A stretch of 64,000 nucleotides of DNA from Paucibacter sp. Y2R2-4 (GCF_025717535.1 NZ_JAJIRO010000001.1:1054001-1118000); one strand, 5' to 3'. Numbered from the stretch's first letter, positions 19,736 through 31,074 are shown. Numbers and translations: made by a program. The notes: generated by a model from the sequence alone, not told the origin.

Positions 19736-21094
19736 ATGAGCCATGACCTGAGCAGCGCCCTGCAGCAGCTGCAAGACGAGCGCCTCAGCGCCGCCGCAGC
19801 TGCGCAGGAAAACCAGCGCCAGGCCCGTTCGGAAGGCTGCCGAAACGCCTATGTGCGCGAGTTCTCCGAATCGGCCCTGGCCAGCGCTGCAGCCATCGAC
19901 GCCATAGCGAAAATTGGCGCTCCTCGCCCTCGACTGGGGGGCTTGGGCATCAGCATCAAGGACTTGTTCGATGTGGCCGGCACGGTGAGCAGCGCAGGGT
20001 CAAGCGTCCTCAGGCAAGCGCCCCCAGCCTCGATTGACTGCCCTGCGGTGGCACGCTTGCGCCAAGCCGGCGCCGTATTGACCGGGCACACGAATATGAG
20101 CGAATTCGCCTTCTCGGGCGTGGGCATCAACCCGCACTACGGCACGCCTTTGAACCCCGTCACCTTCGCACTTGATGGGCAGGCCCGCATCCCGGGCGGC
20201 TCCAGCTCGGGCGCGGCGGTCACCGTAGCCACTGGCGCCGCCTGGGCCGCACTCGGCTCCGACACCGGCGGCTCGATTCGCATCCCGGCCGCCTTGCAAG
20301 GCTTGGTCGGCTTCAAGAACACGGCGCGATTGACCCCGACCGAAGGCTGCATTCCGCTGTCCACCACGCTGGACACAGCCTGCGCACTCACACTGTCGGT
20401 GCGCGACGCCATCTTGCTGCACGAGGTGCTGGCGGCACGCCAGGTTCGCATCAGCCCGCGGCCACTGAGGGCCATGCGCCTGGCCCTGGTCAAACCACTT
20501 TTTCAAGACGGTATGGACGACACCGTAAGCCGAGCCTTCGAGCGCAGCCTGAAGCGCTTGCGCGCGGCCGGCTGCAGCATCGAAGACATCGATCTCACCG
20601 CCTTGAACCAAATCTCTGAGTTGCAAGCGCAGGGCGGATTTGCCGCAGCAGAGAGTTGGGCCTGGCATCGCCACCATCTACAAAACCCCGAGCAAGCCCA
20701 GCAATACGACCCACGCGTCAGCGTGCGCATTCGACGCGGCGAGACCATCAGTGCCGCCGACTACATCGACCTCTTGAATCGACGTCGCCAGTGGATCGGA
20801 GAAATGGAAGCCGCGCTGGCCGGCTTTGATGCGGTGATCAGCCCTACCGTGCCCATCGTTGCGCCCTTGCTGGCACCATTGCTTGCCAGCGACGAACAAT
20901 TCTTCGCCAGCAACGCGCTATTGCTGCGCAATCCCTCCGTTGTGAACCTCCTGGATGGCTGCGCCATCTCGCTGCCCTGCCAAGAGGAGGGAGAATTGCC
21001 GGTCGGACTGATGCTGTGGAGCACCGCAGCTCAGGACGACCTCTTGCTGAGCCTTGCGCTACAGATTGAACCCCTTTTGAACGCGAGACCCTGA
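19736..21094 (+). CDS. Amidase-signature family hydrolase
   Basis: Predicted amide hydrolase related to GatA and other amidases. The Ser-cisSer-Lys triad can be seen: Lys in SIKDLFDVAG, Ser in GGSSSGAAVTVA, and Ser in SDTGGSIRIPAA. Length is 452 residues, complete for the family. The start was set at ATG 19736; upstream sequence in frame looks non-coding. It lacks gatB and gatC neighbours, so it is not the tRNA amidotransferase subunit. It leads a three-gene plus-strand cluster, followed four bases later by a DadA-like oxidase. The substrate is unknown. Confidence 0.85.
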   Translation: MSHDLSSALQQLQDERLSAAAAAQENQRQARSEGCRNAYVREFSESALASAAAIDAIAKIGAPRPRLGGLGISIKDLFDVAGTVSSAGSSVLRQAPPASIDCPAVARLRQAGAVLTGHTNMSEFAFSGVGINPHYGTPLNPVTFALDGQARIPGGSSSGAAVTVATGAAWAALGSDTGGSIRIPAALQGLVGFKNTARLTPTEGCIPLSTTLDTACALTLSVRDAILLHEVLAARQVRISPRPLRAMRLALVKPLFQDGMDDTVSRAFERSLKRLRAAGCSIEDIDLTALNQISELQAQGGFAAAESWAWHRHHLQNPEQAQQYDPRVSVRIRRGETISAADYIDLLNRRRQWIGEMEAALAGFDAVISPTVPIVAPLLAPLLASDEQFFASNALLLRNPSVVNLLDGCAISLPCQEEGELPVGLMLWSTAAQDDLLLSLALQIEPLLNARP

Positions 21095-21098
21095 GCGC

Positions 21099-22403
21099 AT
21101 GCGTATTGCCATCATCGGCGCCGGAATAGCCGGCGTCACCAGCGCCTTCGAGTGCGCAGCCGACGGCCACCAAGTCACCGTTTTCGAGCGTCGCGGCAGC
21201 GTGGCCGCCGAAGGCAGTTTTGCCAACACCGGCTTGGCCACCCCCGCCATGGCCCTGCCCTGGACCCAGGCCTCATTTCCCAGGCCAGGCGCCGGCTCGC
21301 TGAGCTGGCAATGGCGCCGCTGGCGCGCCGAGCGCAGCAAAAACCGAGCCGAGCAACAAGCCCGCTTGCTGCAATTGGCCGTTTACAGCCACAGCCGCCT
21401 GCAAGAGCTTCGTATACGCTTGCAGCTGGACTTTGAGCGCGCCGAAGGGCAGTTATTACTGCTGCGCCAGGAACGCGATTTGCGCGCGATTCAAGCACAG
21501 CTGGATCTTTTGCAAAGCCTGGGACTGCAGCAACAGTTTTTGAGCGCCGAGCAATGCCTCGCTCTCGAGCCCGGCTTGAACCCGGACACTGCTTTGCATG
21601 GCGGCATCCAACTGAGCCCGGCCGAGGTCGGCAATTGCCGCCAGTTCAGTCACCTGATGCGTATCGAGGCCCAGCGCCTGGACGTGCGCTTCCGCTTTCA
21701 CACCACGGTTCGCAGCCTCACGCCCGGTAGCGTCGCCACGCTGATTCACGAACACACCGTACCGCCCGAAGGCTTGGGCCCAGCGACGCGCGCGCCAGAA
21801 AAGCAAGACGCGGGCGACACCCAGCCCGCGCCCCTTGGGCCGGTGCAAGATAGCTTTGACGCGGTGTTGATCTGCGCTGGCGCCAGCGCCGTGGATCTCT
21901 TGCAGCCGCTAGGCCTCAAGCCCGCTATGGGCTTGGTCCATGGCTACACCATCACCGCGCCTTTGCGACAGCTGGAGGCCCACCCCGACCTTGGCCCCAG
22001 AGCCGGCGTTTTCGATCTGCGCGAGCAAGTCTCGATCAGCCGCATCGGACAACGTGTGCGTGTGGCCGGCCGCATCGAGCCGGGCGCCGCCCCGAAAAGC
22101 TTCAAGCCCTCAACGCTTGCTTCGCTGCACCGGGTCTTGAACGACTGGTTCCCTGGCGCCATGCAAGTCGGCCAAGAGCAACGTTGGACTGGCTGCCAAG
22201 CCCTGCTGCCGGATGGCCTGCCCCTGCTCGGCGCCAGCGGCCTGCCCGGCATCTGGCTGAACCTGGCTCAGGGCGCCGCCCACAGCCTGGACTGGCCGCT
22301 GGCCTGCGGTGCAGCGCGACTGCTGGCCGACCAAGTCAGCAAACGCAAGACCGACACCGAAGCCCCGGAGATCACAGGTCTGGACATCGCGCGCTTGGCC
22401 TGA
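21099..22403 (+). CDS. FAD-dependent oxidoreductase, D-amino-acid dehydrogenase-like
   Basis: Flavoenzyme of the DAO family, predicted to oxidise an amino-acid-like substrate and feed electrons to the membrane. The dinucleotide motif IAIIGAGIAGVTSAFEC opens the protein. SFANTGLATPAMALPW resembles the DadA N-terminal region, and a C-terminal GIWLNLAQGAAHSLDWPLACG closes the flavin site. Length is 434 residues. A Pro/Glu/Gln-rich insert of about 30 residues (around 220-250) interrupts the middle and is probably a surface loop. It starts four bases after the amidase stop, so the two are likely cotranscribed. True DadA function is not proven. Confidence 0.8.
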   Translation: MRIAIIGAGIAGVTSAFECAADGHQVTVFERRGSVAAEGSFANTGLATPAMALPWTQASFPRPGAGSLSWQWRRWRAERSKNRAEQQARLLQLAVYSHSRLQELRIRLQLDFERAEGQLLLLRQERDLRAIQAQLDLLQSLGLQQQFLSAEQCLALEPGLNPDTALHGGIQLSPAEVGNCRQFSHLMRIEAQRLDVRFRFHTTVRSLTPGSVATLIHEHTVPPEGLGPATRAPEKQDAGDTQPAPLGPVQDSFDAVLICAGASAVDLLQPLGLKPAMGLVHGYTITAPLRQLEAHPDLGPRAGVFDLREQVSISRIGQRVRVAGRIEPGAAPKSFKPSTLASLHRVLNDWFPGAMQVGQEQRWTGCQALLPDGLPLLGASGLPGIWLNLAQGAAHSLDWPLACGAARLLADQVSKRKTDTEAPEITGLDIARLA

Positions 22404-22415
22404 CAAGCTGGGGCC

Positions 22416-23972
22416 ATGCACAAACTCCTGCCCGCAGAGCACAACTGGCCCCTGCACTCAGCAGCCAGCAGCCGCGCCATCGAGCGCGAAGCTCTGGCGA
22501 CCTTACCCCCACACACCTTGATGGAGCGCGCCGGCCTGAGTGCCGCGCGTTTGTGCCTAGCCCTGAGTTCGAGCAGACTCAGCATCTGGCTGCTCTGCGG
22601 CCCCGGCAACAATGGCGGAGACGGCTTGGTGACCGCGAGACTGCTGCACAGCCACGGCATGGATGTGAGCGTCAGCTTGATCGGGCATGAGTCGGGGCGC
22701 CCGCTCCCGCCGGACGCACAGGCCGCATTGGCCGCCGCCCAACAGGCCGGCGTGAACATCAGCGAAGGCCTGCACCCGCCGCAATCCACAAGCCTCGCCG
22801 TGGATGCCTTGTTGGGCCTGGGAATAAGCCGCGCACCCACAGGCGAAATCACTGCCGCCATCAACTGCCTGAACGCTTGTGCATCACCGGTATTGGCACT
22901 GGATCTACCCAGCGGTCTACTGGCCGACACCGGCAACTTGGCGGGCTCGGTTGCGGTGCACGCGCAGCACACACTGAGCCTGCTGACGCTCAAGCCCGGC
23001 CTTTTCACTGCGCAAGGACGCGCCCATTGCGGGCAGATTTGGTTTGACTCGCTGGGCGTAGAGCACGAGGCAGCGCCCGATGCATTGCTGCTGGGCGCCG
23101 AAGCACTGCAAACCATTGCTCGGTCCCGCTCGGCAAGCCATGCGCAGCACAAAGGCAGCCAAGGCGATGCCCTGGTTCTGGGCGGTGCGCCCGGCTTGCG
23201 CGGCGCCGCTCGGCTGGCAGCGCGAGCGGCTTTGGCCTCGGGCGCCGGACGCGTCTACGTTTGCTTGCTGGAATCCGAGGCATCAAGCGCAGCCGAAGCC
23301 GATGCCATGCGGCCGGAATTGATGCAGTTTGCACAGCAGCGCCTGCATGATGCCCCCTCATGGCAAGACAAGGTCTTGGTTTGTGGCTGCGGCGGGGGCG
23401 ATGCCATCAGCGAGTGCTTGCCCATGGTGTTGCGCCACGCCAAGCGACTGGTCTTGGATGCCGACGCCCTCAATGCCGTCGCCAACAACCCAAGTTTGCG
23501 GCCCCTGTTGACCGATCGCGCGGCGCAAGGTCTGGCCACGGTACTCACCCCGCACCCCCTCGAAGCCGCGCGCCTGCTGGGCTGCTCCACCGCCGATGTT
23601 CAGGCGGATCGCCTGAAGGCGGCTCGCAACCTCTCCACTCAATTCAACTGTCAGGTGATCTTGAAAGGCTCGGGCAGCATCATCGCCGACCCAGAATCAA
23701 ACAGACTTGCCATCAATAGCAGCGGCAATGCCGCCCTTGCGACAGCAGGTAGCGGCGATGTCTTGGCTGGCTGGTTGGGGGGGCTGTGGGCTCAACACCC
23801 AAACACACCGCCAGCCCTGCTGGCCAGCGCCGCCTGCTATTGGCACGGCCGCGCGGCCGACGAGCAAGAGGCTGGCCCCTTGCGTGCGGCCGATTTGGTG
23901 GAGCGCATGCATGCCCTCCACCGTCTGACACTGGCGCCTGAATGGGGATCAAGAACCCCAAGCACCGCTTAA
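22416..23972 (+). CDS. nnr: Bifunctional NAD(P)HX epimerase/dehydratase
   Basis: Repairs hydrated NADH and NADPH. The N-terminal YjeF epimerase domain (about residues 1-215) has WLLCGPGNNGGDGLVTARLL. The C-terminal carbohydrate-kinase-like dehydratase domain has LTPHPLEAARLLG, VILKGSGSIIA and ATAGSGDVLAGWLGG. Length is 518 residues, as expected for the fused form. It is 12 bases downstream of the DadA-like gene. It converges on rnr with about 40 bases between, in which I see no clear terminator. The enzyme is normally constitutive, so the grouping with an amidase and an oxidase is a curiosity. Confidence 0.92.
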   Translation: MHKLLPAEHNWPLHSAASSRAIEREALATLPPHTLMERAGLSAARLCLALSSSRLSIWLLCGPGNNGGDGLVTARLLHSHGMDVSVSLIGHESGRPLPPDAQAALAAAQQAGVNISEGLHPPQSTSLAVDALLGLGISRAPTGEITAAINCLNACASPVLALDLPSGLLADTGNLAGSVAVHAQHTLSLLTLKPGLFTAQGRAHCGQIWFDSLGVEHEAAPDALLLGAEALQTIARSRSASHAQHKGSQGDALVLGGAPGLRGAARLAARAALASGAGRVYVCLLESEASSAAEADAMRPELMQFAQQRLHDAPSWQDKVLVCGCGGGDAISECLPMVLRHAKRLVLDADALNAVANNPSLRPLLTDRAAQGLATVLTPHPLEAARLLGCSTADVQADRLKAARNLSTQFNCQVILKGSGSIIADPESNRLAINSSGNAALATAGSGDVLAGWLGGLWAQHPNTPPALLASAACYWHGRAADEQEAGPLRAADLVERMHALHRLTLAPEWGSRTPSTA

Positions 23973-24012
23973 CTTCGCTGCTAACAAACAGCCCAGCAAA
24001 GCTGACTCAACT

Positions 24013-26337
24013 TCACCGACGCTTGCGCGTCCGAGGCTCCAAGCCGGCCGCCGAAGGCTTGACTTCCGACTTACCCCGCGCCGCCTGCCTGGCCGCCTTG
24101 ATGGGATGAGCTGCAGCCGCCCCCGATGCACCCGACGCCGCGGGATTGGCCGCACGCCCTGGCTTGCCCTTGCGCCCAGCTTTGCTGGCCTTGGCGGCCT
24201 TTTTCACCGCACGGTCATCGCGCCGAACTTGCTCCAGTTCAGCCACCGCCGACAAAGGCTGCCTGTCTTGTGCACCCAATCCCGCTTTGTCTCGCTGCGC
24301 ACGCGCGACCAGTTTGGCTTCGCCGCTGTCCTGCACCAGTCGGAAGTCAATCTTGCGCGCATCCAGATCAACACGGCTGACCTGCACCTGGACCCGCGCG
24401 CCGGTGGCGTAACGAATACCGGTGCGCTCGCCGCGCAGCTCTTGGCGAACCTCATCGAAGCGGAAGTACTCACCGCCCAGCTCGGTGATGTGGATCAAGC
24501 CCTCGACATACAGCGCATCCAACTGCACAAACAATCCGAAGCTAGTCGCCGCGCTGACCGTGCCAGCGAACTCCTCGCCCAAGTGTTCGCGCATATAGCG
24601 GCACTTCAGCCAAGCCTCGACGTCGCGCGAGGCCTCGTCAGCGCGCCGTTCATTGGCACTGCAATGCGCGCCTACCACTTCCCAACGCTCAGTCTCGGTG
24701 GACGCCTTGGCGGGATCAATCGGCGCCGCACGACCCGGCCGTTTGGCGGCCATGGGCACCTCCATCTTGCCGGCGTCTAGGTGATAGCGCTTGTCGGCCA
24801 AGATGGCCTTGATGACGCGATGCACCAGCAAGTCGGGATAGCGACGAATCGGGCTGGTGAAGTGGGTATAGGCCAAATAGGACAGACCGAAGTGCCCAGC
24901 ATTGGCCGAGGTGTAAATGGCCTGCTGCATGGAGCGCAGCAGCATGGCGTGGATCTGCGTCGAGTCAACCCGGTCCTTGGTCGCCGCCGCAATCGCAGCA
25001 TATTCACCCGGCTTCGGGTCGTCGCTGATCGAAAGACCCAAACCCAAGGCGCGCAGATAGGCTTGCAGCGCAATACGCTTCTCAGGCGTCGGCCCCTCGT
25101 GAACCCGGAACAAGGCGCCATGCTTGGACTGCGCAATGAAGTCAGCCGCGCAGACATTGGCGGCCAACATGGCCTCCTCGATCAGCTTGTGCGCCTCGTT
25201 ACGGGTGCGCGGGATGATCTTCTCGATACGACCGTTGTCATCGCAAACGATCTGCGTTTCAGTCGTATCAAAGTCAATCGCACCGCGGCGTGATCGCTCA
25301 GCCAACAAGGCACGATAGACCTCGTGCAGATGCAGCAAGTGCGGCACCAGATCGCTGCGCTTGGCCGCCTCGGGACCATGGGTGTTGCCCAGAATGGCCG
25401 CGACTTCGTTATAGGTGAATCGCGCATGTGAGCGAATGACTGCCGGGTAGAACTGGTAGGCCTGCACCTCCCCGCTCTCGTTGACCAACATGTCGCAGAC
25501 CATGGACAAGCGGTCTTCATAGGGATTCAGCGAGCACAGGCCGTTGGAGAGCTTCTCCGGCAACATCGGAATGACGCGCCGAGGGAAGTACACCGAGGTG
25601 GCGCGCTCGTAGGCATCGGCATCCAAAGGATCACCCGGCTTGACGTAGTGGCTAACGTCAGCGATCGCCACCAACAAGCGCCAACCAATGAAGGCCGTCT
25701 TGCCGCGCCCTTGTTTGTGCGGCTCGCAATAGACGGCATCGTCAAAGTCTCGTGCATCTTCACCGTCAATGGTCACCAAGGGCACATCACGCAGATCGAT
25801 ACGATGCTTCAAGTCGGCTGCACGCAATTTGTCCGGCAGTTTCGCGGCTTGCGCCAGAGTCTCGGCGCTGAAGCGATGCGGCACCTCGTATTTGCGCACC
25901 GCAATTTCGATCTCCATGCCGGGGTCATCGATTTCACCTAACACCTCAACCACACGGCCTACCGGCTGCGAGTAAAGGGACGGTGGCTCAATCAATTCCA
26001 CGGCCACCACCTGACCTGCGACCGCATTGGCCAAGCCATTCTTGGGAACCAAGATGTCCTGCCCCATGCGCTTGTCTTCGGGCGCCACCAGCCAAATGCC
26101 CGACTCCAAGAGCAGGCGCCCGATGATGGGTTTCTTCTTGCGCTCCAGAATTTCGAGCACCCTTCCCTCAGGCCGGCCACGTTTGTCCATACGGACGATG
26201 CGAACCCGCAATCGGTCGCCATGCATGACCGCATGCATTTCCTGCGATGACAGATAGATGTCCTGTTGCCCCACATCGGGCTGCAAGAAGCCATGCCCGT
26301 CCCGATGTCCCTGCACGGTGCCCTCGACCTCGCTCAA
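24013..26337 (-). CDS. rnr: Ribonuclease R
   Basis: Processive 3'-5' exoribonuclease that degrades structured RNA. Cold-shock domains open it (EGTVQGHRDGHGFLQ), followed by the RNB domain with acidic residues in DGEDARDFDDAVYC. A C-terminal S1 domain (FAGTVSAATSFGLFVQL) and a Lys/Arg-rich tail complete it. There is no in-frame ATG ahead of the first cold-shock domain outside the antisense of tRNA-Leu. I chose TTG at 26337 (774 residues); GTG at 26316 is an alternative. The N-terminal helix-turn-helix of E. coli RNase R is absent. The gene lies head to head with tRNA-Leu and is convergent with nnr. Confidence 0.93.
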   Translation of the reverse strand: MSEVEGTVQGHRDGHGFLQPDVGQQDIYLSSQEMHAVMHGDRLRVRIVRMDKRGRPEGRVLEILERKKKPIIGRLLLESGIWLVAPEDKRMGQDILVPKNGLANAVAGQVVAVELIEPPSLYSQPVGRVVEVLGEIDDPGMEIEIAVRKYEVPHRFSAETLAQAAKLPDKLRAADLKHRIDLRDVPLVTIDGEDARDFDDAVYCEPHKQGRGKTAFIGWRLLVAIADVSHYVKPGDPLDADAYERATSVYFPRRVIPMLPEKLSNGLCSLNPYEDRLSMVCDMLVNESGEVQAYQFYPAVIRSHARFTYNEVAAILGNTHGPEAAKRSDLVPHLLHLHEVYRALLAERSRRGAIDFDTTETQIVCDDNGRIEKIIPRTRNEAHKLIEEAMLAANVCAADFIAQSKHGALFRVHEGPTPEKRIALQAYLRALGLGLSISDDPKPGEYAAIAAATKDRVDSTQIHAMLLRSMQQAIYTSANAGHFGLSYLAYTHFTSPIRRYPDLLVHRVIKAILADKRYHLDAGKMEVPMAAKRPGRAAPIDPAKASTETERWEVVGAHCSANERRADEASRDVEAWLKCRYMREHLGEEFAGTVSAATSFGLFVQLDALYVEGLIHITELGGEYFRFDEVRQELRGERTGIRYATGARVQVQVSRVDLDARKIDFRLVQDSGEAKLVARAQRDKAGLGAQDRQPLSAVAELEQVRRDDRAVKKAAKASKAGRKGKPGRAANPAASGASGAAAAHPIKAARQAARGKSEVKPSAAGLEPRTRKRR

Positions 26338-26369
26338 GAGCGAGCCGATTTCTTGCTGACCCTGCGTAC

Positions 26370-26399
26370 TTGTGTTCTTAATGTTTTTGATGATAGAAT
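26370..26399 (+). promoter_or_regulatory. Sigma-70-type promoter for tRNA-Leu
   Basis: TTGTGT and TAGAAT are spaced by 18 bases and lie 17 bases ahead of the tRNA. A minus-strand TATCAT (26390-26395) overlaps the -10 and could serve rnr, so the two divergent promoters may share DNA. Confidence 0.55.
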
Positions 26400-26416
26400 C
26401 CTTGCTTTCCTGAAAT

Positions 26417-26501
<85 letters not shown>

Positions 26502-26523
26502 AGATTGAAATAAATCCAAAGAG

Positions 26524-26560
26524 ATGGCCACATGTCGAAATGCATGTGGCCATTTTGCTT
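26524..26560 (+). terminator. Terminator of tRNA-Leu
   Basis: An 11-bp perfect stem (ATGGCCACATG and complement, loop of 8) is followed by TTTTGCTTT, 22 bases past the tRNA end. Another 180 bases to 26742 carry no gene that I can support. Confidence 0.85.
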
Positions 26561-26742
26561 TGTGCGGTACGAAGTTCGAATGAATTTCGAAACTTTCAAC
26601 CGATCTTTTTGAATGGGCCGTCGGCGAATTCCCCGCAGCGCGAACGCTCACTCGAAAAAGCTGCGCCCTCAACGCAACAAGCCGACAGGTTTTCACACTG
26701 CCGGCTTGTTTGACTTGCATGCCTTGAAGCCGCTCCAGCGCT

Positions 26743-27264
26743 TCAGACCACAAACTTTTTGGCCAAAGCATCTGGCCGCATATCGTCGTACTCTTCGAAA
26801 GGCTGGTGAATCCAGGGGCTGGTTTCCAGCATTTCGACATAGTAGTCCGGCGTGTAGGCCGAGACACCCTTGGTCCAGATCACGGCCGAGCGCAGTTCAC
26901 TGATCGCGGGCATGCTGCGCAAACGCTCAACCACCGCCTTCAGCGTGACGCCCGAATCCGCCAGATCGTCCACCAGCAGCACCCGGCCTGCCAACTCGCC
27001 CTTGGGCATGGTGATGTACTTGGCGATGTCCAAACGACCTTGGATCGTGCCGGCCTCGGCACGGTAAGAGCTGGTGGACATGATGCCCAGCGGCTTGTCA
27101 AACACGCGCGAAAGCACGTCGCCAGGTCGCATACCGCCGCGCGCCAAGCAGAGAATTTGATCAAATTCCCAGCCCGATGCATGGATCTTGAGCGCAAGGC
27201 GCTCGGTCAACATGTGGTACTCGTCCCAGGACACGTACAAATGCTTGCCGTCGTCAGTCAACAT
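26743..27264 (-). CDS. Purine-type phosphoribosyltransferase
   Basis: Type I phosphoribosyltransferase, probably acting on xanthine, guanine or hypoxanthine for purine salvage. The PRPP-binding loop VLLVDDLADSGVTL is clear, and CLARGGMRPGDVLSRVFDKP near the N-terminus is also typical. Length is 173 residues from the ATG at 27264, which has AGGAG upstream; an in-frame TTG nine bases earlier is less likely. It follows purA by about 50 bases, which fits a purine role. Base specificity is not resolved. Confidence 0.85.
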   Translation of the reverse strand: MLTDDGKHLYVSWDEYHMLTERLALKIHASGWEFDQILCLARGGMRPGDVLSRVFDKPLGIMSTSSYRAEAGTIQGRLDIAKYITMPKGELAGRVLLVDDLADSGVTLKAVVERLRSMPAISELRSAVIWTKGVSAYTPDYYVEMLETSPWIHQPFEEYDDMRPDALAKKFVV

Positions 27265-27317
27265 AGAGGGCAACTCCTGTCAGGTGAAAAAAGAGCTTGT
27301 GAACCGCCGAGGGCGAA

Positions 27318-28685
<1,368 letters not shown>

Positions 28686-28700
28686 TCAGTCGGGCGACGC

Positions 28701-29864
28701 TCAAAGCGCGCGCACCAACCACTGAGTGTCGACCCGCACCAACTCACGGTCGCAGTCGAATTCTTCGCCTTCATGCTCGTGGCCAGGCAATATGCAGACC
28801 ACCGTCTCGCCCGCTTCTCTGAGCTTGCGCACCGCAGCGCGCAATTCAGGATTCTCACCCCATGGTGCCCGAACGGCTGCACGCAAGGGAGTGGCCGGAC
28901 TCAAGGCCTCCAAGACCTTCAAGTCCAGGCTAAAGCCAACCGCAGGGCGGCGCCGGCCGAAGACTGCGCCCACCTCGTCGTAGCGGCCACCGCGCAACAC
29001 AGCTTCGCTCGCACCTTCCGCATAAAGCGCAAAGCGCACGCCGCTGTAGTAAGCAAACCCGGTCAAGTCGGCCAGGTCGACGCCAAGCGAAACCTCAGGG
29101 TGAGTTTGCTGCAGATGCTTGCTCAACCACTCCAGGTCATCCAGGGCCGCGGTGATGAGCGGATGGGCGGGCAGTTGCTGACGCGCACGCACCAAATCCT
29201 CGGTGCCGCCATAGAGCGACAGCAGTTGCATCAAGCCCTGCTGAACTTCCTCGCTTAAGCCTTGGCTGGCCAAGCTAAGCGCTGCGCCATCCTTGCTCGC
29301 CAATGCTGCGATCAAGGTCTCCATGACGGCTGGCGCAGGTGCGGCATCGGCCAAGACGCCACGCAGCAAGCGGGCATCACCGAGATCCATGACGGCATGC
29401 TTGATTCCGGCGCGCTTGACCACATCCAGCGCCAACTCTTGCACCTCAAGATCGGCTTCAAGACCTGCGTGACCGTAGATCTCGATACCGAACTGCAAGG
29501 GCTCGCGAGTGGCGTGCAGGCCGCTGGTGCGGGTACGCAAAACCGGGCCGCAATAGCAAAGCCGAGTCACGCCATGGCGGTTGAGCAAATGAGCATCGAT
29601 TCGGGCCACTTGCGGCGTGGTGTCGGCACGGACTCCCAGGCTGCGGCCAGAGAGCTGGTCCACCAGCTTGAAGGTTTGCAAATCGAGTTCGTGACCCGCG
29701 CCGGTGAGCAGAGACTCCAGATGCTCCAGCAGCGGAGGCATCACCAGTTCGCAACCGTAGCTGCGGGCCATGTCCAAGAGCTCACGACGGATCTCTTCGA
29801 TACGGCGCGCCTGGGACGGCAAAACGTCAGCAATATGCTCAGGCAGCAGCCAGGCAGAAGGCAT
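28701..29864 (-). CDS. hisZ: ATP phosphoribosyltransferase regulatory subunit
   Basis: Catalytically inactive paralogue of histidyl-tRNA synthetase that activates and regulates short-form HisG in the first step of histidine synthesis. [36 protein letters not shown] and [19 protein letters not shown] show the synthetase-like core, but the tRNA-binding C-terminal domain is missing. A separate, full-length hisS lies at 37.4-38.7 kb, so this is not the tRNA synthetase. The start at 29864 gives 387 residues; an ATG at 29894 adds ten. hisG is not in the window. Confidence 0.93.
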   Translation of the reverse strand: MPSAWLLPEHIADVLPSQARRIEEIRRELLDMARSYGCELVMPPLLEHLESLLTGAGHELDLQTFKLVDQLSGRSLGVRADTTPQVARIDAHLLNRHGVTRLCYCGPVLRTRTSGLHATREPLQFGIEIYGHAGLEADLEVQELALDVVKRAGIKHAVMDLGDARLLRGVLADAAPAPAVMETLIAALASKDGAALSLASQGLSEEVQQGLMQLLSLYGGTEDLVRARQQLPAHPLITAALDDLEWLSKHLQQTHPEVSLGVDLADLTGFAYYSGVRFALYAEGASEAVLRGGRYDEVGAVFGRRRPAVGFSLDLKVLEALSPATPLRAAVRAPWGENPELRAAVRKLREAGETVVCILPGHEHEGEEFDCDRELVRVDTQWLVRAL

Positions 29865-29953
29865 GTGAGTATTGGGAGCGGTTAAAAACGGCATTGTACC
29901 GGCGTCACGCGCGGCTGCCAGCTTTTAGCACCGACTTGAGTGATCTCAGCCCC

Positions 29954-30142
29954 TTAACGCCACACCAAAACCACACCCAGCAGTCCAGCCAGAATGCTGG
30001 CCAAGCCGATGAACCGGATCTGTCCATCGTTCATGGCCAACATACGCGCAAACACCTGCCGCCACATTTGCGGGTTGAGGAAGGGCAAAAGCCCTTCGAC
30101 AACCAGCATCAGGCTGAGCGCCAAGAGCAGGGTTTGCGACAA
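29954..30142 (-). CDS. DUF2065 small membrane protein
   Basis: A 62-residue protein with two hydrophobic helices (TLLLALSLMLVVEGLLPFL and FIGLASILAGLLGVVLVW) joined by a short loop with PQMWRQVF. It resembles E. coli YjeT, which lies in the same place behind hflC. Its function is unknown. It starts 12 bases after the hflC stop, so it may relate to the HflKC complex. Confidence 0.85.
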   Translation of the reverse strand: MSQTLLLALSLMLVVEGLLPFLNPQMWRQVFARMLAMNDGQIRFIGLASILAGLLGVVLVWR

Positions 30143-30154
30143 GGCGCGTCCGCC

Positions 30155-31054
30155 TTATTTTCGCGGCGCGGGCGCCGCGGCAGCGCCACCACCGGAACCC
30201 CGCATGGACTTGAAGAAGTCGCTACTGGGGTCGACGACCATCACATCCGTCTTGTTGCGGAAGCTGCTGCGATAAGCCTCCAGCTGGCGATAGAACTGCG
30301 CGAATTGCGGGTCGCGACCAAATGCGTCGGCATACAAGGCCGAAGCCTTGGCATCGCCTTCACCCTTGATCTTCTGAGCATCGCGGTAAGCCTCAGCCAC
30401 GATCACTTCGCGCTGACGATCTGCATCGGCGCGAATTTTTTCGCCATCAGCACCGCCGGTCGAACGCAACTCATTGGCAACGCGCTTACGCTCAGACTCC
30501 ATGCGGCGATAGACCGAATCGGTGATGTTGGCGGCAAAATCTACGCGCTTGATCCGCACATCGAGGATCTCAATACCGAACTGCTTGGCTTCATCCTCAA
30601 GGCGCTTGCGCACATCGTTCATCACCTTTTCGCGCTCGGTCGACAACACCGACAAGACGGTGCGCTTGGTGACCTCTTCATTGAAGGCCGCCTGCACCAC
30701 TGGGCTCAAACGGTTCTCCACATTGCGCATGTCCGAGCCGTTATTCCGAATAAATTGACGGGGTTCGGCAACGCGCCATTTGATCAGCCAGTCAATCACC
30801 AGGCTCTTCTTTTCGGCCGTAAAAATCGGGCGCGACTCGGGGCTATCCAAAGTCTGCACTCGACGGTCCAAGAGGACCACGTTTTGCAGCGGCGGCGGCA
30901 ACTTGAACTTCAGGCCCGGCTCAGTGATCACTTCCTTGATCTCACCCAGGGCGTAAACAACGGCGAACTGGCGCTGGTCAATAACAAACAGCATCGAGCT
31001 GGCCAGCATCAAAGCGACCAGCGCTCCAGCAACAACGGCGGCAATACGATTCAT
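30155..31054 (-). CDS. hflC: FtsH protease modulator HflC
   Basis: SPFH-domain inner-membrane protein that forms a large cage with HflK around the FtsH protease. One N-terminal membrane helix (AAVVAGALVALMLASSMLFV) is followed by the SPFH domain and a long charged helix. Starts at 31075 and 31054 are both possible. I prefer 31054 because GGGAG sits 8 bases ahead of it; the earlier ATG overlaps the hflK stop. It gives 299 residues. The C-terminal Gly/Ala-rich tail is short. Confidence 0.95.
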   Translation of the reverse strand: MNRIAAVVAGALVALMLASSMLFVIDQRQFAVVYALGEIKEVITEPGLKFKLPPPLQNVVLLDRRVQTLDSPESRPIFTAEKKSLVIDWLIKWRVAEPRQFIRNNGSDMRNVENRLSPVVQAAFNEEVTKRTVLSVLSTEREKVMNDVRKRLEDEAKQFGIEILDVRIKRVDFAANITDSVYRRMESERKRVANELRSTGGADGEKIRADADRQREVIVAEAYRDAQKIKGEGDAKASALYADAFGRDPQFAQFYRQLEAYRSSFRNKTDVMVVDPSSDFFKSMRGSGGGAAAAPAPRK

Positions 31055-31074
31055 CTGCATAACTCCCTGATTCA

